Shown: one piece after another, positions 48,001 to 57,689 of the stretch
Layout of the letters: each line of letters begins with the position of its first letter
Numbering within the stretch: the stretch's first letter is position 1
From: Amoebophrya sp. A120
Lineage: Eukaryota > Sar > Dinophyceae > Syndiniales > Amoebophryaceae
DNA length: 64,000 nucleotides
Assembly (NCBI GenBank): GCA_905178155.1
Contig: CAJINV010000007.1
Location: 1,186,627 to 1,250,626, forward strand
Direction of reading: 5' to 3'
Notes under the pieces: model-generated
What the model was told of the DNA's origin: nothing
Database searches by the model: none
What the model saw: the letters and a program-made list of their open reading frames with translations, nothing else
Program-made: the position numbers and the translations under genes

Positions 48001-48495
48001 CACCTGATTCGTCGCGGTGTCCTCGTGTGGCTGTGAAATAATTGTGCTGGAACGTCGACCGGCGTAATCTGCTTCTGCATTGTCTACGACTGCAGTCTTC
48101 TTGTTTGTCCCCGCAGGTCGTTCACCATCACCATCCGCTAGCCGACGTGTAGACCTGGACAATGACGCCGGAGGGGTCAGCCCCCGGTACTCCAGGACGG
48201 AGCTGGGTGTGTCCTCTTCGCCATCGGCATCCAAATCCACGAGATTATGAACAGCCGGACGCTCTTGCCCCGCTGCGACCGGCGTAGCTGGATCTGCGCC
48301 TCGTCCCGGCTGTGCGGTTACAGTAGCAAAAATTATAACTATCCCGGGGGATGCTAGATGCAGTGCAAGGAAACCGGTCACCAGCGTCGAAGTTAGAAAT
48401 ACTGCCGCACAAGACCCCGGTCTTCGACATAAACGCGCTGCCCCCACTCCGCCCCGCGAGCCGCCAACGGCTGCCCTCGTGGCGAGGGCGACCAT
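39006..48495 (-). CDS. Second giant single-pass membrane protein, ten exons (2,435 aa)
   Basis: Exons: 48495-45523, 45270-44868, 44568-43507, 43349-43185, 42948-42901, 42648-42425, 42163-41422, 41270-40128, 39845-39382 and 39129-39006. One intron (43506-43350) is GT-AG; the other eight are introners. Removing each introner plus one duplication copy gives 7,308 nt, exactly 2,436 codons. An N-terminal hydrophobic segment (about residues 35-65, LTSTLVTGFLALHLASPG) is a signal or anchor. A long acidic, Ser-rich low-complexity region follows. A more ordered part near residues 800-900 contains SYCHDVARCTADQIDDCEHR. A coiled coil lies at about 1625-1800 and a second at about 2250-2310. A transmembrane helix at about 2383-2408 (VVLIIVFVVLVALLLAVAG) precedes a 27-residue tail. 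The design parallels the giant protein at 2905-11065, though I see no sequence homology. Start: ATG 48493-48495; the frame is open further upstream to 48807. Function unknown, likely surface or secretory. Confidence 0.82.
39130..39381. mobile_element. Introner element, family A copy 7 (252 bp)
   Basis: TIR TATCAAATGTAAAAATGCCA with an inverted right end. Exact duplication CGAGA. It lies inside the codons of the transmembrane helix: removal joins IVFVVLV to ALLLAVAG. Confidence 0.94.
39846..40127. mobile_element. Introner element, family I (282 bp)
   Basis: TIR TATCCTATGCAAATTTCTTG on the left; the inverted right end reads TACCAAAAGTGCAAATCTGT. Duplication TCCCC/TCACC. Removal joins EIVAQKV to KAAADILP in frame. 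Confidence 0.82.
41271..41421. mobile_element. Introner element, family H copy 2 (151 bp, shortest clear copy)
   Basis: TIR TATCCTGTGCAAAAGTATCG left; inverted right end TATGCATTGCAAAAGCATCG. Exact duplication GTCCA. Removal joins VLQEQVD to GRDGLWRL in frame. Confidence 0.9.
42164..42424. mobile_element. Introner element, family A copy 8 (261 bp)
   Basis: TIR TATGCATTGCAAATATGTCT with an inverted right end. Duplication GGCAA/GGTAA. Interior shared with the copy at 9003. Removal joins RRLDSDY to QDASDNS in frame. Confidence 0.9.
42649..42900. mobile_element. Introner element, family A copy 9 (252 bp)
   Basis: TIR TATCAAATGCAAAAATGTCT; exact duplication TCTCC. The interior is almost identical to the 45271 copy but inverted, within the same gene. 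Removal joins QSAEI to HTYHPL in frame. Confidence 0.95.
42949..43184. mobile_element. Introner element, family F copy 2 (236 bp)
   Basis: TIR TATGGCGTTCTCAAACG versus inverted right end TATGGCGTTCTCAACTGG, with a second inner inverted pair (ATTCTCAACTGTT). Exact duplication CAGCC. It leaves a coding exon of about 43 nt between it and the next introner. In frame on removal. Confidence 0.92.
44569..44867. mobile_element. Introner element, family A copy 10 (299 bp, diverged)
   Basis: The left end is degenerate (TGTCCATTGCAAATATTACG); the right end is a clear family A TIR (CAGACCCAGACATATTTGCA). Exact duplication CCTTG. Removal joins KTTTEQG to SEQPNAA in frame. Confidence 0.88.
45271..45522. 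mobile_element. Introner element, family A copy 11 (252 bp)
   Basis: TIR TATCAACTGTAAAAATGTCT with an inverted right end; exact duplication GTCGT. Same length and interior as the 3541 copy, same orientation. Removal joins TGGGDD to AGSTTSS in frame. Confidence 0.95.
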
Positions 48496-49426
48496 GGGAA
48501 AGCGCAGGCTTACGTGATCATCTTGTCGGTGTGTGTTACAGCACGGAGAGACGAGCGCTTGGACGAAAAATAAATTAATTTCGCTTATACGAAAAAAAGG
48601 AAAAACAGAGACCAACAACCGTATATCGCTCCTCGTCTTCAAGAAACATCCACGCTCAGACAACACACTCCGAAGATTGCAGGGCAAATTTGAGGGCAAG
48701 TTTGATGAAAGCAAACAACCCAGCGCAACTCCGGCCGGATGAACTTGTCTCTCTTCGAGAGCCCCTTCCCGTGAGCGTACTAACGATTTTCGCTCTGACA
48801 AGAGCACCTTAGGATAGCCGCTTCCAGAGGATCAATCGTTGACCGCAGGTGCGGTTCACCTGAGCATGCGTCTGCAAAATTCAGTGCGCAACTACCCCGA
48901 TGAACCCAAGCACCTGCTGGTACTAGAACTCCCAGTACTTGCAGAGATCCTGGGCCGGACAGAGCCAGAGGTCGGCCCTGCCAGCAACCATTACCATCCT
49001 CAATGGAATGCACTATTCAGTTTGGGTTTTTATCTCCTTCTTGGAAGAAAGCGAAATCTTACACGACGTACGAAACAGACGGTCTGTGCTGGATAATTCG
49101 CTTTAGAGTCTCTCAACGTGGAGAGGAGTTTGCCAGTCTGCCAAACAAAACCTCTTCCGCCAGGCTGTAATCCCGCTTCGGCCGCAACTGCCCAAGCCTC
49201 TGGCCTCGGATGAGGGAATTGGTGCCGCTATGCACGGAGTCAAACCTTAAACTTGAGCAGTTAAGTTGTGAAGAACAGCGCGAGTACTAGGCGCGACGTG
49301 CATGATGTGCAGCTGTTGTGGTCTGTGCATTGTCATCAAGTTCCATCATTTCCTAGAGCAAGTGACAAACTACAGCCCTGTCGTGAAAAATGCAAATGAG
49401 CATGAACTGGATTTTTTGGCTCAAAG
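48496..49426. other. Intergenic region, no gene supported
   Basis: About 930 bp. It holds the promoter side of the second giant gene and the 3' side of the next minus-strand gene. A GC-balanced stretch at about 48800-49260 is open for 85 codons on the plus strand (48839-49096) but shows no recognisable protein features. It might be a structured RNA gene, but I could not match it to any RNA family. Confidence 0.35.
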
Positions 49427-52400
49427 TTATCGGGATAAATAAAATTCTCTCCGTCCATACTGTTCCAACTGCTCCTCCAAAGTTCGCCGTTCTCCTCTCT
49501 TCCGCGCCACTTGCTGGTTGAACCGTTCCAAATCTCGGTGCGCCTGCGCATTGACCTTGTCCAACCCGTTCCTCAGCCTCCTCTCCTCCACGTTCTGCCG
49601 CGTCAGCAACTCTGCCGCCGCGGTCTCCCGGGCTCGCTGCCCCCGATCGACGTGATCACGCGGTAGGTGCGGCTGTGCGGGGAGTTGCTGCGCCGCTCGT
49701 GGTTGCTTCCACCTCGCGTAAAACTCTTCCCGGCCCTGGAGCAGCCGTGCGACAAAAGGCGGGGAGAAGTTAGAAAGTTGGAGGACATGATCTCCTGGAA
49801 CAGGGGAAGCAACATCAGTGCCCTCCTTTGCACCTTCTCCAAGAGATTCACCTGTGCCGGCCCGTCTTGCACTTCTTTCCGCTAGTACTCTCTCCAAAGA
49901 CTCCTGCCACAGAACCTCGTCGACCTCAAATTCTGCATCAGATTCGTCAGTAACCGCATTCTCGTGATAGTCACGCCACGTTTGTAGAAAAACGGCGTCG
50001 AGCTCCCGATCTTGTGCAGTCTCGAGCGATGTTGAACCATCACAATTGGCGGGTGCAGAAAACGTTGAAGAAAGTATATTCGGCTTTTTGCCTACTGCAC
50101 CACTCTTCCGAGTAGAGCTTTCCGATCCTCCGGCCATCTTCACCTGGCGCAAGAGGTTCATGTTCGCAGGTAGGGGTTGTTCTCCTTTCGACGTCATTTC
50201 CCTTTTCATTCTCGTCCGGTAATCTGCCAACGTTTGTTCCGCGGGCGAAGGGAGATCGAGGGCCCCTAGTATGTAGTCCAACCCTGCGGGGCTGCGGGCG
50301 GTGCTAGGGTTTTGTTGCTGCTCTTCCTCTGTACTTGTTGCGAAACAATCTAGTCGTTCTTTGGAAGACCACGAAGATGGCAACGGGAGGTAGTCGTCGC
50401 TTCCTTGCAACTCCCGCGTACGCAGTGATTTTTCCTCTACTCTCTTGTTCAGGAGAAGGTTCTTCTTCTGAAACTTTTCGCAGTACAGTTTGAAATTCTC
50501 GCTATCTTCGTAATTTCTCGTCCTCATCTTCGAGCTGTCGTACGGAAAAATGTAATCGCCCAGCTGCTGCAAAATTGTCGTTAGCTGCTCGTGTTTCCTA
50601 TTCTCGAAAGTTTTCCCACCTGCGCCGGCCTCGTCAGCTGCATCTTCTTGTTTTTCTTGGGCCCCCGCAGCTTCCACTTCTTGAGTGGCCGCAGGAGCAT
50701 TCAAGCCCGCCACCGCTGCTAAGATTTCTTGCAGCGCGTCGCGGGTCGCGTACGCTTTGTCGAAGTCAAACTGCTGGCTCTGCTCCCCTTGCCTCTCGAT
50801 CTCCTCGTCGAGCGCGTACCGCAACGCCGCCTTCCCGGCGAAAAATGCGTCCTGCTGCAGCATCTTTTTGGTGGACGTCGGATCGATGTCGGGGAACGAC
50901 CTTTCCAACAGTTGGTCGAACGCGTTCTCGCAGAACCGGCGGCAATGCGGGTGGGTGGTCGAGAAGGTCTCCGTGATGTAAGAATCCAATAACTTTTCTT
51001 CCTCGCTTTTCTCCAGCAGGGATCCACTGTCCAGCGCCGCTTGCTCGAGATTCTGTTTCATCCGGTCCGCCTCCGCTTTCTCTTTCGCCATCCTGGCCTT
51101 CACGAGCTGGATGTCCCGCTTCAGGGCCCGCGTCTCCTGTCGCGCCTGCAGCTGCCGCTGGTTCACGGTCCGCGCGGCGGGGTGGAACTCGTCCCGCCGG
51201 GTGGTTTATCCCGTGCAGAAGATGACTCGCATTCCAACATTGGAATACTGCATCACAGATCTCACTATCTGGGTTGCAGCATATGGCATCATACAACCTG
51301 GTGCGTTTTTCCTATTCTGCAAATCACCATCTATTGCCGTGCAGTTTCTGCTTTGATGATGTGCGACGATACAACTTCTGTATACGCATATGATGTACGC
51401 GATCTGGCGCTCCCGGTCCCCACGGATTGCGGAGGAGGAGGTGCTTTGCGTGGGAGCCAGGCTCAACCCCGAGACCGCGGTGCTATGGGAGTGCCCAGCT
51501 GCTCCCCCTCTTCTTCATTCGTTTGCCATGGTCAGCAATTCAAACCCCCGCACACATCGAGCCTGCGCATGACAAGTGGATGATCCGAGTGTTCGGCTAC
51601 TTCCGGATTTCGTCATGCAAACAGTGCCACAGGGCAGCGTCGTGAGTTGCGTTTTTGCACGGCATCATCCGAATGATGCGTGACAAGTTAGCACCTGCGT
51701 TGTTGCAGAACAAATCAGGAGGGACCAACGTGTGCACTCTCATAGGTGCCGTCGCGCACATAGAAACGGACGTGATCGACTTCGTCGCGCGTGGACGAAG
51801 TAGATCCTCGTTTGTCCAACTCGTGCCCCGGCTCGAGCAGGGTGCGAAACAGGTAAAACCGTCCGTGTTGCGGGTGGAGTTCTTGAGGTTTCGCGGACGT
51901 ATTGCTGCTTGCAATTTCGTCCGCCGGAAGCGGATTTTTGTGCCTCTTGGTCTTCTTCTCGTCGTGCCCGCTGGTTTCGTCGGACAACGACCCCCCGGGG
52001 CTGAGAGTCAAGCCCTGATCTTCACTTTTCCCTCTCTGCCTTTTCCTGTTCCCCCGGACGAGACCTGCACCTTTCGCCTGCGTGGAAATCTTGCCCGCCC
52101 CACCGATGGCTCGAGCTTTTGCCCCCGCTTTGGAAGAAGTTTTGCTTTTCGCTTTACCCGGTCCACCTCGTTGAAAGCCTGATAGTACCTTGGGTGAAGC
52201 TGTTTCATCCTTGTTGCCACCGGTTGCGGGCGAGGCAGAGTTGTTGTCCGGAGATGTAGTTGAGGCGAAACCTCTTTCCTGCTGTCCGCTGTCCTCCTCC
52301 ACTTTCACTCCCAGGATCGCGTCCACGCCGGCGTTGCGCTTCGCCAACTTCTCCGCGTGGTGCCCGTACCGCTTGCAGTTATGCATAACGCAAAAGTACT

Positions 52401-53831
52401 TGATGCAGACGCACCAATTTCATTTATACGAATTGATTCAGGATTTGCGAACAACTTGTCCCGCGGATTCAGGTGAAAAGGGACAAACGCAAACCCGCCG
52501 TGCATAAAATAAAAATTGCGATTAATATAAGTGCATGCAGTCAACTTTTGCAAAGGATAGCGATCCTTGAAAAATGCGTGCCAGTCCGTACTGGCGCCGG
52601 GGGGCTCGCGGACAATCTTGATGCGCGGACCCTCGGTGACCGCGCCGGGCAAGTGTCTTTGTTGCTGCTCCTGCTCTTCCAGCTCATCCACCAGGGGCTT
52701 CTCGTACAGGGGGATCTTCATTTGCGACTTGTTTTGCGGGAGGTTCATCATGTTCTGACTAGGAGAAGTGTTCGTCTCTTTCTCCGGCGAGTGACCGGCA
52801 TGGGAAAGCGCGGCAGCCGTTCCATCTTTCTGGTGATTTCCTCCCCGGTGAAGAAGACCCGGCGGCAACCCAACCCCCGCGGCCTTCCGGCTTCCCGTGG
52901 TCTTTGTCGCGTAGAATCCCTCGGGCGCAAAGAACATCTGCGCCTCGCGGGTGCTGTTGTTCCCCTGCCCACTGCGGTCCCGGTGCAGCGGTTCGTTGCG
53001 CTCCAACCGGGTGCGGCACTTCCCCAGGTGGTAGATCTTCTCCAGCAGAAACGGCTCGGAGTGGTCGATGTAGTTCACGCAAGACCGCATGAAATCGCTG
53101 ATCCGACGGGCCTTATTCTGGTCCGGCGCGCAGACCCAGTTCTGCTGGAGGTAGGGCCGGAGCGCCGCCGCCCCGTTCAGCGCGGCGAGCAGGAGTCCGT
53201 GCACGGTCGCGGGGTCCTCGAGCTTCTTGGCATAGTTTTTCGCGGCATCCGGAGACGATTGATGGGCGGCGGGTCTGTGCTTCAGCGTTTCATCCCGGTT
53301 CAATCCGTCTGGGTTTTCGTTCTCGCGGGCCTTCGTTCCGGGGCGGTTTCTGGTCGCCCCCGGTCGGCCGGCGGCGATTCCCCGCTTCGCTTTCGCCTTC
53401 GCGCCGGCGCGTTTCGGCGAAGCGCCCGGGGACCTCGTTTTCAGTGCCGCGGGAGCTGTGCTCTCCGCAGCTTTGTTGCGTTTGCGGCGGAGGCTCTCCT
53501 CGATTGCCTTATGTTCGTCCAGGGCCACGCGGTGCGTCTGGCTAGCGACGTCGTAGGCGATTTCCAGCGTCGCGCGGTTCACAAGCAGCTCCGCGAGGAG
53601 GTTGCGGGTCTTGCCTTTTTTCCGAGCCAGGTATTCCTCGTAGGCCACGTCGATCACGGCCTCCGCGACCGCGCCGTCGATCAGGTCCCCGACCACATCG
53701 CCCCAATCCGCGTTGTGCTGCCGGTCGTAGAGCTGCTGGACGACTTGGGAAAGCGGAGGTAGCTTCTCCAGCTCGGGCGTGGCAGCGGCCCGTGGAGGAG
53801 GAGAACCGGGAGTCTTCTTGCGCGTCGCCAT
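49427..53831 (-). CDS. Large charged coiled-coil protein (about 1,225 aa)
   Basis: Exons 53831-52560, 52379-51745 and about 51205-49427. The first intron is a clear introner; the second is a longer, degenerate one. ATG at 53829-53831 (MATRKKTPGSPPP). Residues about 20-120 form a helical region (LPPLSQVVQQLYDRQH, WGDVVGDLIDGAVAEAVIDV, AYEEYLARKKGKTRNLLAEL). A basic Lys/Ala/Arg-rich linker follows. The middle has KARRISDFMRSCVNYIDHSEP and PGASTDWHAFFKDRYPL. The third exon opens with a coiled coil (ARQETRALKRDIQLVKARMA). It then contains HCRRFCENAFDQLLERSFPD and ends in another Arg/Glu-rich helix. No signal peptide or membrane helix. The mix of long helices and basic linkers is typical of cytoskeletal, ciliary or nuclear scaffold proteins; no family is recognised. 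Confidence 0.72.
51207..51744. mobile_element. Probable degenerate introner (538 bp)
   Basis: Ends TATCCCGTGCAGAAG and, inverted from the right, TATGAGAGTGCACACG. These match only loosely. No clean 5-bp duplication, although the coding frame continues across it (VRDGT to TRRDEF). About twice the usual length, so possibly a nested or old copy. Confidence 0.5.
52380..52559. mobile_element. Introner element, family H copy 3 (180 bp)
   Basis: Ends TATGCATAACGCAAAAGTAC and, inverted from the right, TATCCTTTGCAAAAGTTGAC. Weak duplication GCAGT/GCGAT. AT-rich interior. Removal joins HAFFKDR to KRYGHHAE in frame. Confidence 0.8.
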
Positions 53832-54600
53832 GACTTTAGATTGCGCCGCACGCGCTTGCGGGTAGAATAAAGTATGCGCGCCTATTGGTGGATGTACAGC
53901 GGTGTTCTGTTTTGGTATGCCGACGGCGCTCACGGACACTGGCACGGGAGCGAAACTCGCAAGCTCTCCGGACATACGACTTTCGACGCTCGCGCACACC
54001 ACGCTCGCAATCGGTGCGCTCCGAACCTGCTCGCTCCGAGGGGGAAAAAGTTTTACTCTCCGATGTCGCAAACGCCCAAAGAAAGGATCGCGGGACGGGG
54101 GCGGCAGCAGGAAAAATGCGTCCGCGTCAAATTTTGCGGGCTCCCGCGGCCTTTGGCAGAGTATTGATTCACTTTACTCCTTGCAAGCCCTTAAATTGAC
54201 AGGGCCGCCAGAAATACCTGCGGCGCGCGAGCGGCGCTCTGCCGCGGAGGTGCGGCATCGAAGCTGCGGGCCTCACCCGTGGCCGGCGCGCAGTCCCATG
54301 CGCGGCCGCCGCCGGCCTTTTGATCGGGCCCCCCCCCGGAATGGCTAGCGCATACCAGAGGGGGCGAGGGCCCGCGAGAAGCGGCAGACCCATAGGGGCC
54401 GGGGGCTTTGCTGGAGTCCGGCGCGCGCTCCAATAGCCGCACGAGCAGGGCCCGTCTGTGCGGGGACGGCAGGGCCGTCTGAGTATGTAACTCTGTGTGT
54501 GCTGGCCATGCGGATTGTGATCTGTTTGCACATAAAGCCCCACAGATGGCAATTGTGTCCGATTTTTGGCCTTTTCCCCCATAAAGGATCACAACTCTAC
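53832..54600. other. Upstream region grading into the GC-rich repeat block
   Basis: About 770 bp. The first ~350 bp likely hold the promoter and 5' UTR of the coiled-coil gene. From about 54180 the sequence becomes GC-rich with a C9 run near 54335. ORFs on both strands here are overlapping and unconvincing. Confidence 0.4.
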
Positions 54601-54624
54601 CCCCAGCCTAAGATTTGTTAGCGC

Positions 54625-54830
54625 CAGTTGCATTTTTTTGTGCATTGGCCACCACAGATCACAACTTTTTGCACATCTGCCCGCGCAGATTCTTCGTTTC
54701 TGTGCATCTGCCAGCGCAGACCACAATTTTTTGCCCATATCCCAGCGCGGATTGCAATTTTTCTCGATATAGCGGCAATTGTTTTTTTTCTGCGCGTTTA
54801 CCGGCGCAGATCGCATTTTATTGGCTCCAG
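54625..54830. repeat. Minisatellite block 1 (degenerate, unit about 35 bp)
   Basis: Degenerate tandem units built on a core like TTTTTGCACATCTGCCCGCGC, alternating T-runs with GC-rich words ending CGCAGATC or similar. About six units. Same family as the larger block at 57690-58470, on the other side of the long direct repeats. Confidence 0.7.
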
Positions 54831-54969
54831 CCGTGGCACAGTCCGCAGGACCGTCTGGTCCCGAATAAGCACAGCGCCCGATGGCAGCGCCGAAGCGCAG
54901 TCGCGGTCGCCCGAACGCGAACACGCGAAGGCCGGGACGGCTCCAAAGCCGCGTCCCGGCGGTGGGGCA
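54813..54969 (+). repeat. Direct repeat R1, copy 1 (157 bp, identical to 55537-55693)
   Basis: Starts GCATTTTATTGGCTCCAGCC and ends CGGCGGTGGGGCA. I read no difference between the two copies over 157 bp. The flanks differ immediately on both sides. Confidence 0.9.
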
Positions 54970-55166
54970 AAACTCAAACCAGAGAGCACCAAAAGGCCCC
55001 AGCAAAAACATCGCAAACGGGCGAAAGCGAGCGCGCCAAGACGCTGCCAAAGGGCACTGCACTGCGCACCCCGCGGTGGACAAGCCACCGGGGCGCAACA
55101 AGTCCTGCGAAACGAACCACAGCAAAAGGACCACGACAAACAGGGCAGGGTGGGTGGGGAAAAAAC

Positions 55167-55539
55167 GAAAACCGGCCAGAGCACGAATGCATCTGGAACA
55201 GCTTTCCCTGCTGCCCATCGAGATCGAGCTCCGCGCCCGATCTCGCAAGCCCGATCCGGGGATCGGAAACACCAGGATGCCTGCGACGGGGCAGGCCGTC
55301 CTGGGAACAGAAGCCTGCAACACAAAGCAGGGCGACCAGCATCCATGGAAGGGCCAGAAGGCCCCGGGGCAAGCCAGCCCGACGAACATGGCCCCGAAGG
55401 GGTCAACCATAGACCGCCCCGGGCAATAGACTGCCCGCCCCTGCGCATCCGCTTGCCCCCCCTGGGCACCAGCCGGCCGCGGAACTGGCCCGGCCTGGGC
55501 CAATCAAACCCCGCGCATTCGCAGGCTCACGCGCATGCA
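55167..55539 (+). repeat. Direct repeat R2, copy 1 (373 bp, about 99% identical to 57314-57686)
   Basis: Starts GAAAACCGGCCAGAGCACG and ends CACGCGCATGCA. The copies have constant spacing (2,147 bp) with no indel; I noticed three substitutions. Copy 1 runs directly into R1 copy 2. Confidence 0.9.
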
Positions 55540-55693
55540 TTTTATTGGCTCCAGCCGTGGCACAGTCCGCAGGACCGTCTGGTCCCGAATAAGCACAGCG
55601 CCCGATGGCAGCGCCGAAGCGCAGTCGCGGTCGCCCGAACGCGAACACGCGAAGGCCGGGACGGCTCCAAAGCCGCGTCCCGGCGGTGGGGCA
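55537..55693 (+). repeat. Direct repeat R1, copy 2 (157 bp)
   Basis: Identical to 54813-54969. Its left edge overlaps the right edge of R2 copy 1 by three bases (GCA), so R2 is followed by R1 here but by the minisatellite in the second R2 copy. Confidence 0.9.
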
Positions 55694-55999
55694 CCATGTC
55701 CACCAAGCTCTTCCGCGCGGAAGAGGGGGGCGACCGAGCCCCCAAAGCCCCACCGCCACCACGCTCTTTCGGGCGGAAGTGCTTGACGCATGTGTAAGCG
55801 CAGCTGCAGACCAACAAGTGCAGACCATGCACACGCGCCTGACCTTCGGCTCGCAGCCAGCTTCCCGCAAACAAGTAGGGCGGCCTGCTCGGAGCAGGCG
55901 AGGCGACGCAGCGTCGCTGCCAAGGTGGGTCGGTGTAGACCATGACACAGCGAGCACAAGCGCCAGCAACCGCGTGGGGTGAATCCAGCCTGGGCTGGA

Positions 56000-56520
56000 C
56001 CCGACCGACCCACCTCGGAAGCGACGCCCGTCGCCTGTTCCCGCCAGGTGCCTTCAAGCGAGTACAAACACAAGTCGCGCCCCGAAGGCGGGCAAGCCAT
56101 TACCTGCAGATCACCGGCATCGCCGGGTGCACCGAAGCCCCGTCGCCGCCGGCATAAATGCGAGGCCCGCCGCCACTACGGACACGGACTTCCCGCGCGC
56201 GCCGCAGCTCCTGCGCCAAGTGGAGCCTCGCAAAACCAGGAAAGGGACACTCTTCCACAGCCCTCGGCCGCAGGTGTCAGCCGCGCCCAGAACCTAGCGA
56301 CATACTGATGCGACCAAGAGACACAAAGATGTATTACGGGCACCGCGCGCGAACCGCGCCTGCCGCGGAGGAGGACGGCGACGAAGCGTCGCTCCCGACG
56401 TGTGTCGGTCACAACAGCCTCGCGCCTAAGCACAAGCGCCGCGCACCCGCGTGGGGTGAGTCCGGCCTGAGCCGAACCCTACCGACCCACCTCGGGAGCG
56501 ACGCTCGTCGCCTTCCAACC
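56000..56520 (+). repeat. Diverged repeat with ACCGACCCACCTCG core
   Basis: The segment around 56003-56035 (GACCGACCCACCTCGGAAGC) recurs around 56488-56515 (TACCGACCCACCTCGGGAGC), in each case preceded by a GCGTGGGGTGA-TCC word and a short GC-rich stretch. The two are similar but not identical. Inverted words of the same type occur near 55922 and 56385. Confidence 0.6.
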
Positions 56521-56749
56521 CCGCCAACCGCTAGTCCTTGCGCAACCGTGCAGCAGGAAGCGGCCAAGTCGTCCTGCGTGCAGGTGCTACGAGCGGGAAA
56601 AGCCGCGCCTGAATGCAAGCGCCGAAGCAGAGTCGCGTCGACCGCCGACGACCAACAGCGCAAGCTCGCCAGAAACTACACAAGCCTTCAGCTTGATGCA
56701 GAAATGCGCGCAGGCATACCACCAACAGACGGGAACTGCGTCACAACAG

Positions 56750-57120
56750 ACGCGCGCCGACCACCAGGGCCAAACTGTGCAAGTTTACCACAGGCTGCAC
56801 CTGCCTCGGACATGAGATGACTACAACGCGCGCAAGCATGCCACATGCTGCAGCCGCCTCAAAAAGAGGCGCGCGTCGACCACCGACGCCGAACTGTGCA
56901 AGCCTACCGCAGGCTGCAGCAACCTCATAACTGAGGCGAAGTCGAGTGCAAGCATGCCACATGCTGCATCATCTGCCTCACGACCGAGGCGCGCCGACCA
57001 CCGACGCCGAACTGTGCAAGCCTACCACAGGCTGCAGCTACCTCTTAACTGGGGCTAAAGCGAGTGCAAGCATACCACGTGCTGCATCTGCCTCACGACC
57101 GAGGCGCGCCGACCACCGAC
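56750..57120 (+). repeat. Tandem repeat, unit about 117 bp, about three units
   Basis: Each unit contains GCGCCGACCACCGACGCCGA, then CTGTGCAAGCCTACC-CAGGCTGCA, then GTGCAAGCATGCCACATGCTGCA, the last two being imperfect palindromes. Unit starts are near 56753, 56868, 56986 and 57103 (truncated). Confidence 0.75.
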
Positions 57121-57313
57121 GGATTTGCTTTGCGACAATCCCCATCACACAGGGGGCTCCAGCGACGAGGAGCAGCAGGCCGCATCGTCGCATCGATGCT
57201 ACAGCCAGCTCAACAACCAGCGGGCGGCCGTTCCGCATGAACGCACCGCCCCGCCCGGTCCTGACAACGCGGGCCGGCGCCTGCAGTGGGGGAGGGAGGC
57301 GAATCCCTACCAA

Positions 57314-57686
57314 GAAAACCGGCCAGAGCACGAATGCATCTGGAACAGCTTTCCCTGCTGCCCATCGAGATCGAGCTCCGCGCCCGATCTCGCAAGCCCG
57401 ATCCGGGGATCGGAATCACCAGGATGCCTGCGACGGGGCAGGCCGTCCTGGGAACAGAAGCCTGCAACACAAAGCAGGGCGACCAGCATCCATGGAAGGG
57501 CCAGAAGGCCCCGGGGCAAGCCAGCCCGACGAACATGGCCCCGAAGGGGTCAACCATAGACCGCCCCGGGCAATTGACTGCCCGCCCCTGCGCATCCGCT
57601 TGCCCCCCCTGGGCACCAGCGGGCCGCGGAACTGGCCCGGCCTGGGCCAATCAAACCCCGCGCATTCGCAGGCTCACGCGCATGCA
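57314..57686 (+). repeat. Direct repeat R2, copy 2 (373 bp)
   Basis: Second copy of R2. It ends at CATGCA, after which the minisatellite block begins, instead of R1. Confidence 0.9.
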
Positions 57687-57689
57687 ATT

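Noticed and set aside
48800-49260. Possible structured RNA gene
   Set aside because: Balanced composition and some hairpins, but no match to a known RNA family that I could recognise.
54589-56820. Many overlapping ORFs of 140-390 codons on both strands
   Set aside because: GC-rich repeat DNA lowers stop-codon frequency; the ORFs cross repeat borders and none shows a domain.
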